From Methanobacterium sp. (GTDB taxonomy: Archaea > Methanobacteriota > Methanobacteria > Methanobacteriales > Methanobacteriaceae): a stretch of 64,000 nt of DNA. Positions 1 through 10,575 of this stretch are shown here, piece by piece (within the stretch, counting starts at the first letter, position 1; each line of letters starts with the position of its first letter). The notes beneath the pieces are model-generated. The model was not told where the DNA came from, did no database searches, and saw only the letters and a list, made by a program, of their open reading frames with translations. Location of the stretch: positions 124,001 through 188,000 of the forward strand of contig NZ_JACRGA010000025.1 in assembly GCF_016217785.1 (NCBI RefSeq), in the 5' to 3' direction. Position numbers and translations under genes: made by a program.

Positions 1-1
1 T

Positions 2-169
2 GCTAAACTGGGAGATGTGGTTATTGGAAAGGAAACTGGTAGAGAAGGTGATGAGATCACCATTTTTGACTCCACTGGTCTGGCAGTTCAGGATGTGGTG
101 ACTGCAGGACTCATCTACAGACGGGCCCGTGAACAGGGAATGGGAACAGATTTTAATTTCATGAGTTAA
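2..169 (+). CDS. Ornithine cyclodeaminase / alanine dehydrogenase family protein (C-terminal fragment)
   Basis: The gene is cut by the window start; 55 C-terminal residues are visible. They contain the block GDEITIFDSTGLAVQDV, which is typical of the C-terminal part of the ornithine cyclodeaminase/mu-crystallin/archaeal alanine dehydrogenase family. Known members are NAD(P)-dependent and act on ornithine, alanine or related imines. The substrate cannot be decided from this fragment. The reading frame runs without interruption to a TAA. Confidence 0.85.
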   Translation, partial: AKLGDVVIGKETGREGDEITIFDSTGLAVQDVVTAGLIYRRAREQGMGTDFNFMS

Positions 170-271
170 ATTATAATCTCTTTTTTTAGTTTGCAGGGAT
201 TGAACCACCCTAACCCTTCTTTTTGGTAAGATATATAGGTTTGAAAGTTCAATCTAGTTCTGGTGATGTGA

Positions 272-436
272 ATGTACCAGAAAGTAAATCGAAGCGAAGT
301 CCTGAATAAAATGGGCCATGTATACGAACGCTTCCAGTTCTTATCCCGGACCCGATCCCTGACTGATGACCAGATCGAAGATATAGACCAGCATTTATCC
401 CAGATCATAGAAGTGCTGAACCAGCCTAATTACTAA
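272..436 (+). CDS. Small helical protein, 54 residues, unknown function
   Basis: This is a short open frame with an ATG preceded by GGTGATGTGA, a good archaeal ribosome binding site for this genome. The product is charged and predicted helical, with a C-terminal stretch TDDQIEDIDQHLSQIIEVLN that looks like an amphipathic helix. The spacing of Asp and hydrophobic residues faintly recalls Spo0E-like small proteins, but I would not assign it. It follows the cyclodeaminase-family gene by about 100 bases on the same strand. The opposite strand carries a longer open frame (166-408) with Trp/Arg-rich, unnatural composition, which is probably a shadow. Confidence 0.5.
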   Translation: MYQKVNRSEVLNKMGHVYERFQFLSRTRSLTDDQIEDIDQHLSQIIEVLNQPNY

Positions 437-669
437 TCATACTATTATTTTATTCATAATTTATTCCACTAATTATGAGATAATAGTAGATAGTACAAAG
501 TTACACCTTAACTACAATGAAGCAATGAATACAACATCATCCAATTATTACAAGATTAAAAAAAAAATAAATTATGTCTTGAAAAAGAAGCATAATCCTT
601 GAATTTTTATCTTTGAATTATTCCAATAATTGTATTCTAAAAGATTTAAGGTCAAATTGAATGATTTAA

Positions 670-1302
670 ATGTGGATAGAAGTTATTTTATTTGCAGCGG
701 CCTCCTTCTGGGTGGGTTTGTCGGGTGCAATGGTTCCGGGACCCATGTTAACCGTTACCATATCTGATTCCCTTAAAAAGGGATCCCGAGCCGGGCCCCT
801 GGTAGTTCTGGGACATGTCATTGCCGAGACAACCCTGATAATACTCCTGATACTGGGCTTGGGCTGGGTTATTGGATCCCAGTGGGTAACCATGATCATC
901 GGAGGCGTGGGAGGAGTGATGCTCATCTACATTGGCTATAGCATAGCTAGATCTCCATTGCCAGAAGAGATCCCAGGGGATGGAGAGCCAATTGAAAAAA
1001 GAGGATCAGTTTTAAGCGGAATAGTTACCAGCATCACCAACCCTTACTTCTATCTCTGGTGGGCCACTGTGGGCTGGGCCTTCCTACTCAAGGGAATAGA
1101 ATTAGCAGGAATCATAGGAGTCTTTAGTTTTCTGGTGGGCCACTGGGGGGCAGATCTTGGCTGGTACAGCCTAGTATCTTTTTTCACCAGCAAAGGCAGG
1201 CGCGTACTCCCCGGTAACCGTTACCGGATCATGATGATGATTTGTGGAGTTTTCCTGGTGCTTTTAGGAATTTATTTCATTTACTCCACCCTAATAGCCT
1301 GA
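670..1302 (+). CDS. LysE/RhtB family amino-acid exporter
   Basis: This 210-residue membrane protein has about six hydrophobic segments. Near the N terminus it carries GAMVPGPMLTVTI followed by a Lys/Arg-rich loop (SLKKGSRAGP), the hallmark of the LysE/RhtB translocator fold. Members export amino acids or small metabolites across the cytoplasmic membrane; the substrate is not predictable here. The length is normal for the family. The ATG has no clear ribosome binding site, so expression may be from a short or leaderless transcript. It stands alone between a small gene and a HAD phosphatase. Confidence 0.88.
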   Translation: MWIEVILFAAASFWVGLSGAMVPGPMLTVTISDSLKKGSRAGPLVVLGHVIAETTLIILLILGLGWVIGSQWVTMIIGGVGGVMLIYIGYSIARSPLPEEIPGDGEPIEKRGSVLSGIVTSITNPYFYLWWATVGWAFLLKGIELAGIIGVFSFLVGHWGADLGWYSLVSFFTSKGRRVLPGNRYRIMMMICGVFLVLLGIYFIYSTLIA

Positions 1303-1421
1303 AAATTCTGTAATATTTATCAGTTTTATTTTAGGTTTTATACCCCCTGACAGTAATTAGAAATGTGAATTTTCTGGTTAAATTTGTAATTATTTAAGTT
1401 ACGAGGAGATATTATAGAAAC

Positions 1422-2210
1422 ATGAAAGCTGTTGTTTTCGATAACTCCGGAACCCTAATATCCAGGTACAGGGCTATTAAAGATCTTAATAGTGGATTTA
1501 TCCATGATCACATCAGTTCCATTGACCTGGTTGATAAAAATCCACACCGGGCCCTGGTGGTCCTTCAGACAGACCCTTCCACTTGTCTTGTCAATGCCAG
1601 ACCAGATCAAACCATTCACCAATTCATAGTGCGTAACAACGTGCCTTTCGATATAAGTTACGCATCTTCAGATATCAAAAAAGAAGATGTTTTAACCCTT
1701 ATTAAAAATGAAAATGCTAAAATTAGTGATATTCAGGATACCATTCAAGCTGTGGTTGAAAAGGATTATAACGTGCAGATATGCAGTGGATCTGGCTTCA
1801 TAATGAACACCCGTAGTGGCCATATTGAATTCACCATCACTGCAGGGGGTAAAATATTTCCGGAAGTTTCAGGAGTGGTGGAAGAACTCAAAAAAAGATC
1901 CTTCCACATCTACGTGGCCTCAGGAGACCGTATGAAGTCCCTGGAGGAACTGGCCAGTTTCATTCACATTCCCTCGGAGAATGTTTTCGGCACTGCAGAT
2001 TCTTGGAGAAAAAAGGAAATTGTGGCCGGACTTAAAAATCGATACAAGGTGATGATGGTGGGTAACAGTGCCAATGATATCCTGGCACTTAAAGAGGCAG
2101 ATGTGGGCGTTTTAACCACACAGCAAGATGATGAAACACCTGAAAAAGTTTTTGATGCTGCTGACGTGGTGGTTAGTAATATTAAAGAAATTCTAGATAT
2201 CAATTTTTAA
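1422..2210 (+). CDS. HAD-superfamily phosphatase, soluble P-type-ATPase-like
   Basis: This 262-residue cytosolic protein resembles the methanogen family represented by MJ0968. Motif I is FDNSGT (Asp7 as nucleophile), with Ser where most HAD phosphatases have the second Asp. This matches the P-type-ATPase-like subgroup (DxxGT). Motif II is VASGDR at about 165-170, and motif IV is GNSAND at 214-219 with Asp219. The residues between about 13 and 140 form a cap-like insert. The natural substrate is unknown. The start has GAGGAGAT 11 bases upstream. The 3' end runs into a short tandem repeat. Confidence 0.82.
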   Translation: MKAVVFDNSGTLISRYRAIKDLNSGFIHDHISSIDLVDKNPHRALVVLQTDPSTCLVNARPDQTIHQFIVRNNVPFDISYASSDIKKEDVLTLIKNENAKISDIQDTIQAVVEKDYNVQICSGSGFIMNTRSGHIEFTITAGGKIFPEVSGVVEELKKRSFHIYVASGDRMKSLEELASFIHIPSENVFGTADSWRKKEIVAGLKNRYKVMMVGNSANDILALKEADVGVLTTQQDDETPEKVFDAADVVVSNIKEILDINF

Positions 2211-2260
2211 TTGGATATTGATTTTTAATAGATATCAATTTTTAATAGATATTCGATTTA
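2196..2260 (+). repeat. Short tandem repeat of a 17-18 bp AT-rich unit
   Basis: Four imperfect units beginning GATAT(C/T) follow one another at 2196, 2214, 2231 and 2248, with the core GATATCAATTTTTAATA. The first unit forms the last codons and stop of the HAD gene. It probably arose by slippage and extends the intergenic region before the convergent TMEM175-like gene. Confidence 0.75.
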
Positions 2261-2379
2261 TGCTTTCTGATTTTAATCCATCATTTGTTTTAATGGTTTT
2301 TAATAAATGCCCCATAATACCCTATTAACCATTTTAGAACTGATTAATCCTACTTAAAAAATTAATTACCCCCAAATAA

Positions 2380-3000
2380 TTATTGGTAACGTTTCATTAA
2401 AGGAATAATCAGATAAACAAGACTTGACCAGCCATATCCCAATTCCTTCATAAAGGGGAGGAATGTAATTCCCAGTGCAAGTAGAGAAATTACTGGTAAC
2501 ATTAAATTAACCCTTAAACTTGATTTTCGCATTTCATCATCTACACCATCCACCAATCCATGGTTGAATGCATGACGCCCGTTTAGGAATAATAAAAATC
2601 CGATGGCAAAAAGGTTCAGGTCGAAGAAGATGTTTGGAATCTGGAAATTCCCGTATTCCCCTACAAAGAATGCTGAAAAGGGAACCAATGCCACGAAAAG
2701 TAGCCAGATGACAATTATCCATAGTAAAGTGTCATCTGCCCTTTTAATCCGGTTGAACTGGACATGGTTGATTCTCCAAAAAACAGCCAGAAGAACGAAA
2801 CTGATAAAATAACTGTAAAAATTAGGTAGAAGGTCCAAAAGGGCCTGATAAAGGCTGGCCTCAGTGGGGTTGGCTATGGAGGGTACTGCAATTCCTAGAA
2901 CCAGGAGGGTCATTGCTATTGCGAAAACACCATCCACAAGGGTTTCTATGCGCCGGGCACTGATCCCCACGGATTCTATTGTCTTTTCGTTGTTCTGCAA
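2380..3000 (-). CDS. TMEM175/DUF1211-family membrane protein (putative potassium channel)
   Basis: The 206-residue product has six hydrophobic segments and the N-terminal signature RRIETLVDGVFAIAMT at residues 16-31. This corresponds to the conserved motif of helix 1 in TMEM175 channels (RxxxFSDGVFAIA). Prokaryotic members have one six-helix unit and assemble as tetramers that pass K+. Here Val replaces the Ser of FSD. The start appears to be TTG, placed after GAGGTAAACCA. It follows the DUF6790-like gene by 30 bases on the same strand, so the two are probably cotranscribed. A paralogue lies at 23307-23924. Confidence 0.85.
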   Translation of the reverse strand: MQNNEKTIESVGISARRIETLVDGVFAIAMTLLVLGIAVPSIANPTEASLYQALLDLLPNFYSYFISFVLLAVFWRINHVQFNRIKRADDTLLWIIVIWLLFVALVPFSAFFVGEYGNFQIPNIFFDLNLFAIGFLLFLNGRHAFNHGLVDGVDDEMRKSSLRVNLMLPVISLLALGITFLPFMKELGYGWSSLVYLIIPLMKRYQ

Positions 3001-3030
3001 ATGGTTTACCTCGTTATAAAAACTCTTTAG

Positions 3031-3561
3031 TTATAATGATCGTTCCAGACTCTTAATGGCACTGCGCACTGCTCTTTCCTCCATGATCCGGTAGGCCACC
3101 AGTAAACCAATTAAAAGTAGTGGTACCAGTATATCCAGAACCAGAACAGCCCCTGCATTTCCAGCGGCGTAATTACCAGTGACAAAGATGTTGCTTATAT
3201 GGCCCAGGGCATCTCCCAGGAGGAATATGGAAACTCCTATGACAGTGGCTGTCCAGAAATTACCCCTGATCCAGATGCATAATATTCCCAGAACCCCAAA
3301 TGCCAGGTTGGCAAAGGCCACCTCCTGTTGAAATGGACTTCCCGGAGCCCACCCAATGGATGAAGCCACCTGATTGGCGAAGAATGAATGTCCAATGGAA
3401 GCCCAAATGGAACCAAATCCTACTGTGATAACCAGTAAGGATAGGAGAGTAATTCCCACTATTTTTTTGGTGGTTAAAACTCGTTTAGAATAAAATTGAA
3501 TTCCAAGCATTATTAATGCACCAATTATCCCCAGTATCAGCCATGTATAAGCTGTATCCAT
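3031..3561 (-). CDS. Membrane protein, probably DUF6790 family
   Basis: This 176-residue protein has about five hydrophobic helices and a short basic C-terminal tail. The central block GWAPGSPFQQEVAFANLAFG and the following conserved aspartate/histidine region (LLGDALGHI) fit the DUF6790 family of small prokaryotic membrane proteins. The function is unknown. The ATG is preceded by GAGAGGGG. It is the first gene of a likely two-gene unit with the TMEM175-like gene. The family name comes from memory of the signature, so I am only moderately sure of it. Confidence 0.65.
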   Translation of the reverse strand: MDTAYTWLILGIIGALIMLGIQFYSKRVLTTKKIVGITLLSLLVITVGFGSIWASIGHSFFANQVASSIGWAPGSPFQQEVAFANLAFGVLGILCIWIRGNFWTATVIGVSIFLLGDALGHISNIFVTGNYAAGNAGAVLVLDILVPLLLIGLLVAYRIMEERAVRSAIKSLERSL

Positions 3562-3696
3562 TTAAAACCCCTCTCTTATCTAGATTTTAATTTTAGATAA
3601 AAAAATTAACACTCTAATATTTGCGTTTTATTCTCATTTATTTAATACCTTGGTCTGCGGGAAAAATGGAAAAATTTATAAACGAACTTTCTGCAC

Positions 3697-3719
3697 CCCA
3701 TAAACAGCCAGTTTATGGG
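3697..3719. other. Perfect 9-bp inverted repeat in an intergenic region
   Basis: CCCATAAAC, five bases (AGCCA), then GTTTATGGG. It lies between two minus-strand genes, about 135 bases upstream of the DUF6790-like start. An AATTTATAAAC TATA-like element sits at 3674-3683. It could be an operator, an RNA hairpin or chance; the rest of 3562-3795 is AT-rich with no gene. Confidence 0.5.
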
Positions 3720-3795
3720 TAAAACATCCCCTGGCCTGATGATATCAATTACATATTTTATGGATATTTTATAGAAATCTTATTTTTTTATAATT

Positions 3796-4899
3796 TTATA
3801 GATTTATTAACTCATATTTTCCAAATCCCAGTCCAACTTCTTCTGCATATTCCAACAATACCCGTCCATCAACACCTTCCCACACTCCTCTAAATTTATC
3901 GCCTCCTTTATGGTGTTGATGTTCAAGTAGTGAGTTTTCCAATCCCACTTGCTGATTCACCAGATCATAGCTTGCTCTATCCAGGGCCACCGGATCCGTG
4001 GATGCCAGTATTCCAATGTCCGGGACAATGGGAGCATCACTGAATGCTTCACAGTCACAGTCAGGGGTAATGTCCATGAGGAAGTTAATGTAACCAACTT
4101 TGCCCGTTTTACTTTTAACCGCACCATAGGCATATTCTACCATTCGCTCCATGAACTCGGATAATGAATTAAAATCAAGTTCTATAGCTGACTCAGGACA
4201 GTTGGCCAGACAGTTATTACAGGCCACACATTTTTCCATATCTATCACTGCTTTACCTTCCACAAGCGACATAATGGATAAAGGACAGGACCCAATGCAT
4301 GTCCCGCAGCCGGTGCAATTATCACTTATGATGGGTTGGGCACAATTGTGCTGTTCAATTTTCCCCGGGGATGATGCGCATCCCATGGCCAGATTCTTAA
4401 TCGCCCCTCCAAAACCACTCATGCCATGGCCCTTGAAGTGGGATAAAACCAGCATACTATCTGAATTTTCTATATCTCCTGCAATTTTAACTTTCTGGAA
4501 ATGTTTCAAGCCCACCTCTACTGGAATCCAGTTATCTCCACGGATTCCATCGGCAACAATCACCGGCGCCCCGGTAACTGCGTAGGCGAAACCGTTTTTT
4601 ATGGCTGTCTGGAGGTGGTCGACTGAATTATGACGGCTCCCATAATAAAGCGTGTTGGTATCAGTTAGAAAAGGTTTAGCCTGAGAATTCAAAATTTTTT
4701 CAACAACTGCACTTACCAGAACCGGTTTAAGATATGTGTCGTTTCCCCTTTCTCCAAAGTGAAGTTTTATGGCAGTTAGATCATCCTTCTGGATGAATTC
4801 TCGAAATCCGGCCATGTCGAATAACTGCTTTATTTTACTGGTTTTGTTTTCTCCCTGGTTTCGAGAGCGGAAATTGGAAAAATACACTTTACTGGACAT
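3796..4899 (-). CDS. DUF362 protein with two [4Fe-4S] ferredoxin clusters
   Basis: The 367-residue protein begins with a DUF362 domain (about 1-185, including KLHFGERGNDTYL and SHFKGHGMSGFGGAIKN). A bacterial-type 2[4Fe-4S] ferredoxin domain follows, with Cys195/198/201/205 and Cys224/227/230/234. The DUF362 fold resumes to the C terminus, which includes a Cys-rich CDCEAF segment. It is cytosolic. The family (COG2768) is common in methanogens and anaerobes and is presumed to be a redox protein, but its partner is unknown. The start is preceded by a GGGGG ribosome binding site. Confidence 0.88.
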   Translation of the reverse strand: MSSKVYFSNFRSRNQGENKTSKIKQLFDMAGFREFIQKDDLTAIKLHFGERGNDTYLKPVLVSAVVEKILNSQAKPFLTDTNTLYYGSRHNSVDHLQTAIKNGFAYAVTGAPVIVADGIRGDNWIPVEVGLKHFQKVKIAGDIENSDSMLVLSHFKGHGMSGFGGAIKNLAMGCASSPGKIEQHNCAQPIISDNCTGCGTCIGSCPLSIMSLVEGKAVIDMEKCVACNNCLANCPESAIELDFNSLSEFMERMVEYAYGAVKSKTGKVGYINFLMDITPDCDCEAFSDAPIVPDIGILASTDPVALDRASYDLVNQQVGLENSLLEHQHHKGGDKFRGVWEGVDGRVLLEYAEEVGLGFGKYELINL

Positions 4900-4930
4900 C
4901 TAATACCCCCATATCCTATTTTTACTACTA

Positions 4931-5689
4931 TTACATATTATTATTTTCTAGTTCAATAAGGACGTTTCTGCTTTTTATAACATTATCATAATTGTCTAAT
5001 TCAATGATTCCCCTGTCAATGCCATTAATCAGGTTCAGATCAAGTGTTCCATCACCCAAGGCAAGGTGTTGATCTTTATCCCCATTATTATCACTTAAAT
5101 GATAGTAATGGGTTTTTTCAAGTTCTAAAAATGAAGCAGGATGGTTGGTGGTGTTGGCATGACCTAGATCTACTGTAGCATGACATTCACATTGATCCAG
5201 GAAGTAAGAATGTTCCTGTGCTGTGTTACAGAAGTAAGCGTAACGATGTGGCATGTTTTCCACCGATAAAATAACACCCCGATCTTCTGCGTATTGATTT
5301 GCCTCTTTTAAAGTTTCAATGGCAAAATATTTACCCATTTCTCTGATTCTGTCTTCTAATCTGTGTATCATCCCGGGATGAGTGGTTATGGCTTCTGCCC
5401 CTATTTTTGATGCTAAATCAACTGTTTCCCGAATCTGACGAAGAGTTTCCTCTCGAATACCAGGGTTCATGCTAGCAGGGTTTAGGTCTATGGTGGGAGC
5501 ATGCAGGAAAACATCCACATCATATGACGTGAATATTTCCAGTTCTTCCCCCTGGCTGAGAATATTTCGGGGCCAATAAGGACCTTCACAGAGTATTTCC
5601 ATAAGATCAAAGCCATCAGCAGTTGCTTTGTCCAGAAAATCTTCAAAGGAATTCATGAAAAGAGCTAGAGTTGAAAATCCAATTTTCAT
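4931..5689 (-). CDS. Sugar phosphate isomerase/epimerase-like TIM-barrel protein
   Basis: The 252-residue protein belongs to the xylose-isomerase-like / AP endonuclease family 2 fold. Visible metal-site motifs are THPGM around residue 141, SVENMP near 182 (Glu ligand), ATVDLGHAN near 211 and the YYHLSDNNGDKDQH region near 232. These Glu, His and Asp positions are those used to bind divalent metals in this fold. The substrate is unknown. There is no clear ribosome binding site before the ATG. It lies 31 bases upstream of the DUF362 gene on the same strand and may be cotranscribed with it. Confidence 0.8.
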   Translation of the reverse strand: MKIGFSTLALFMNSFEDFLDKATADGFDLMEILCEGPYWPRNILSQGEELEIFTSYDVDVFLHAPTIDLNPASMNPGIREETLRQIRETVDLASKIGAEAITTHPGMIHRLEDRIREMGKYFAIETLKEANQYAEDRGVILSVENMPHRYAYFCNTAQEHSYFLDQCECHATVDLGHANTTNHPASFLELEKTHYYHLSDNNGDKDQHLALGDGTLDLNLINGIDRGIIELDNYDNVIKSRNVLIELENNNM

Positions 5690-5833
5690 ATTAAATATTT
5701 TTAAAAGTAATTATGATATATTTTTCGAATTCATTTCATAACCAGTTTTCATTTTAATTGATCTTCTCCCATCAGAAGATTTACACCCTGTTTGTATACT
5801 TTTTAGTTGATTTTACTGTGACCCCCCCCCAAC

Positions 5834-5889
5834 CTTTATATGGAAAGTGGATATATCTAATTAAACTATGTCGAAAATTGATATATCAA
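5834..5889 (+). promoter_or_regulatory. Promoter and likely operator of the padR-ABC operon
   Basis: A TATA box (CTTTATATGG, about 5833-5842) is followed by two GATATATC palindromes at 5850-5857 and 5880-5887. The second is extended to the 12-bp perfect palindrome TTGATATATCAA (5878-5889). The copies are 30 bp apart, which is three helical turns. They sit where an autoregulating PadR repressor would bind. A run of nine or more C at 5822-5830 lies just upstream. Confidence 0.55.
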
Positions 5890-5915
5890 TATGAGGATGG
5901 AGAGGTGTGAAGTGG

Positions 5916-6425
<510 letters not shown>

Positions 6426-6439
6426 TAGGAGTTAACGGT

Positions 6440-7522
6440 ATGAAATATGCCATTGAAACCTCTAATCTCACCAAAACATATGGTGATTTTAAAGCAGTTG
6501 ACGCTTTAGACTTGAAAGTTAAAAATAAAAGTATATTCGGATTTTTAGGACCTAATGGTGCCGGTAAAACAACTACCATAAAAATGCTCACCTGTCTTAT
6601 TCCCCCTACTTCCGGTACAGCAAAAGTAGCAGGATACGATATTATTGAATCACCAGACCAAGTTCGCCAAAAAATAGGGATGGTACCACAACTGGTAAGC
6701 TTATACGGTGATCTCACTGCACGGGAAAATGCAGAATTATGTGCAGATTACTACGGAATGCCCCGGGACCTTAAGGAACAGAGAATTGATGAATTGATGG
6801 AACTGGTGGACATTAAGTACGCTGAAAACAAGATGGTTAAGCAGATGTCCGGAGGGCAAAAACAAAAAGTATCGGTAGTTGCCAGCCTGGTGCATCAGCC
6901 AGATATTCTGTTTCTGGATGAGCCTACCATTGGACTGGATCCCACCACCAAGAGTGTGTTATGGGATTTGATTGATGAACTGAACCAGAGCGGCCACACC
7001 ATCATCCTCTGCTCCCACGATATGTACGAAGTGGATATGCTCTGTGATCATGTGGGTATAATCAATTTAGGAAAACTTGCTGCCTTTGACACCCCACAGG
7101 GCCTCAAAGACACAGTACTTACACAGGAAGAATCTGTTGAAAATAATATAGGGGAAATTGTCCGTGAAATGGAAGACTCTGAGACCAGTGACCACCCTTC
7201 CTTCTGTAAGTTGAAGGATGCTGTAAAAGAATCTGAAATGGATAAAGCAAGAGAAATGAGCTTAATGGTGACCAACTCAGATATTGAGCTGGTTAATAGA
7301 TTATCCCAGATCCCATGCGTCCTGGACATTGAAACTCATGCATCAGGAAGACTTGGTTTTAAATTAGCCAACACTGAAAATGCAGTAACCCAAGTAATAT
7401 CAACAATAATGGAAACTGGTGGAAATATAACCTCAATTTCAACTAAAGACCCCTCCTTAGAAGATGTTTTCATGAAAGTAACTGCCAAAAAAGTTAAAAA
7501 AGAAGGGGAGGGAGGTGATTAG
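6440..7522 (+). CDS. ABC transporter ATP-binding protein (drug/lipid exporter type)
   Basis: The 360-residue ATPase has Walker A GPNGAGKTT (37-45), signature MSGGQKQKV, Walker B ILFLDEPTIGLD and the H-loop LCSHD. A long C-terminal region (about 220-360) ends in LEDVFMKVT, as in the DrrA/ABC-2 exporter type. The ATG at 6440 follows AGGAGTT, 14 bases after the padR stop. The permease starts at the base after its stop codon, so the three genes form one operon. The insert at about 225-290 is acidic and looks unstructured. Confidence 0.93.
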   Translation: MKYAIETSNLTKTYGDFKAVDALDLKVKNKSIFGFLGPNGAGKTTTIKMLTCLIPPTSGTAKVAGYDIIESPDQVRQKIGMVPQLVSLYGDLTARENAELCADYYGMPRDLKEQRIDELMELVDIKYAENKMVKQMSGGQKQKVSVVASLVHQPDILFLDEPTIGLDPTTKSVLWDLIDELNQSGHTIILCSHDMYEVDMLCDHVGIINLGKLAAFDTPQGLKDTVLTQEESVENNIGEIVREMEDSETSDHPSFCKLKDAVKESEMDKAREMSLMVTNSDIELVNRLSQIPCVLDIETHASGRLGFKLANTENAVTQVISTIMETGGNITSISTKDPSLEDVFMKVTAKKVKKEGEGGD

Positions 7523-8716
<1,194 letters not shown>

Positions 8717-8756
8717 GAAGAGTTTAGCTTAACGAATGTGTAATAAGGTGATAACA

Positions 8757-10004
8757 ATGGATATTGGAAAAAAGCAGATGCTTCTCGGATTTATGATAAC
8801 ATGCCTTCTGGCATCGCCAATGGGCGTAGCGACGGTTGCAGGTGCAGATTGGAGTTCGTTCCATGAAAATGCCCAGCACACCGGTTTTATTGACCAGGCC
8901 GCAGATTTCACACCTACAGTATGGTATTTCAACACCCAGGGAGCTATAAAATCATCCCCGGCCATAATGAATAAAATAATCTACTTTGGTTCCAACGACG
9001 GCCATGTATATGCAGTTAACATGGAAGACGGCACCAAACTATGGGATTACAAAACTGACGGAGCAATAATATCATCCCCTGCCCTGGTTGGAGACGTTCT
9101 TTACGTAGGATCATCAGATGGATACCTTTACGCCCAAGACACCAAAAATGGTGATGTTAAGTGGAAATACAAAACCGGTAACGCTATAGAATCCTCACCA
9201 CTGGTCCAGGGTAACCGGGTATATGTGGGTTCTGATGATGGCCGGGTTTATGCAATAGATACAAACAACGGAACCAAAGTATGGGAATACAACACAGGTA
9301 GCTCAGTCAAATCATCCCCAGCCATCTCTGGAAGTACACTGTTTGTTGGATCAGATGACGGGAAAGTATACGCTCTAAATATAAACACAGGGAATAAAAC
9401 ATGGGAATACACCACCGGAGATAAGGTAGAATCATCCCCTGCAGTGATGAACGATATGGTCTACGTTGGATCAGACGATGGGAAAGTATACGCTCTTAGT
9501 ACCTCTGATGGAACACTCAAGTGGAACTACGATATGGGCAAAGCAGTTGCCTCATCACCAACTGTTGACACCAATGACAACAGCCTTTTTGTAGGGGCTG
9601 ACAATGGTAAGATGATGTGTTTGGACACCCGAACCGGGGTGGAAAAATGGAATTACACCGCCAGTGGCGCGGTGAAGACCACAGCCGCCATCACCGATAA
9701 CAAAATAGTATTTGGATCCGACGGAGGTACAGTTTACATAGTGAACAAGTACAACGGTAACGAAGAGTGGAGCTACAATCCTGGCTATGGTATCCTTAAC
9801 CAGCCAATGCAGTCTTCTCCAGCAACCTACGGAAACATGATCTACATTGGGGCAGATGATGGATCCCTGTATGCCCTCAACAACGACAAAAAAACCGCGC
9901 CCATGTCAGTATACGTCTACTACATTGGTGGAGGCATTGTAATCATAGCCGCCCTTTTATTTATTGGTAGAACTGTACGTAACCGACGTAAAACTAAGGA
10001 ATAA
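8757..10004 (+). CDS. Membrane-anchored PQQ-like beta-propeller protein
   Basis: The protein has an N-terminal signal sequence (about 1-30, ending ATVAGA) and then some eight repeats of about 40 residues of the form SSPA(x)nVYVGSDDGKVYAL(x)nG(x)KWxY, the PQQ-like/YVTN propeller motif. A C-terminal membrane helix (about 385-405) precedes a basic tail (RRKTKE). It would face the cell exterior. Such propellers commonly serve as binding scaffolds. It follows the ABC permease by 40 bases, so it may be part of the same envelope function. The ATG at 8757 is preceded by AAGGTGATAACA; the frame also has an upstream ATG at 8736 that is less likely. Confidence 0.9.
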   Translation: MDIGKKQMLLGFMITCLLASPMGVATVAGADWSSFHENAQHTGFIDQAADFTPTVWYFNTQGAIKSSPAIMNKIIYFGSNDGHVYAVNMEDGTKLWDYKTDGAIISSPALVGDVLYVGSSDGYLYAQDTKNGDVKWKYKTGNAIESSPLVQGNRVYVGSDDGRVYAIDTNNGTKVWEYNTGSSVKSSPAISGSTLFVGSDDGKVYALNINTGNKTWEYTTGDKVESSPAVMNDMVYVGSDDGKVYALSTSDGTLKWNYDMGKAVASSPTVDTNDNSLFVGADNGKMMCLDTRTGVEKWNYTASGAVKTTAAITDNKIVFGSDGGTVYIVNKYNGNEEWSYNPGYGILNQPMQSSPATYGNMIYIGADDGSLYALNNDKKTAPMSVYVYYIGGGIVIIAALLFIGRTVRNRRKTKE

Positions 10005-10040
10005 TAAAATAATCTTAAGATATGGTTCTTAAGATAAAAC

Positions 10041-10076
10041 ACAGAAGATCTCATCATCTTCTGTTACTCTTTTTTT
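10041..10076 (+). terminator. Hairpin and poly-T terminator after the propeller gene
   Basis: ACAGAAGAT, a six-base loop, then ATCTTCTGT gives a perfect 9-bp stem followed by TTACTCTTTTTTT. It lies 37 bases after the stop of the propeller gene. A second weaker inverted repeat (CTTAAGAT) precedes it. Confidence 0.75.
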
Positions 10077-10230
10077 AGAATAATTAAAAAATCGAATAAT
10101 ATTTTCACAATTTAACTGAATAAAAAATTATATTGATTAAGCTAGGGATAGAGCCTTATTCCTTATTCTCTTAAAAAACTCTACAATACTAAATTAATAA
10201 TAAAAAAAAGGAAAACAGGAGGTTTAAAAA

Positions 10231-10515
<285 letters not shown>

Positions 10516-10560
10516 TCACTTAACCTCCATTGATATACTATGATTCTAAGCTGTTCCTAA

Positions 10561-10575
10561 TATTATATATATTTT
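10561..10575 (-). promoter_or_regulatory. Promoter of alba
   Basis: On the minus strand the sequence reads AAAATATATATAATA, a strong TATA box about 50 bases before the alba start codon. This would place the transcript start some 20-25 bases before the ATG. Confidence 0.6.

Noticed and set aside
166..408. Minus-strand frame of 80 codons
   Set aside because: Composition rich in Trp, Arg and Ser with no natural pattern. The opposite strand holds the end of the cyclodeaminase gene and a better small frame.
5822..5830. Run of nine or more C before the padR promoter as a phase-variable tract
   Set aside because: It lies upstream of the TATA box outside any gene, so slippage would not shift a frame; a spacing effect on the promoter is possible but not supported.
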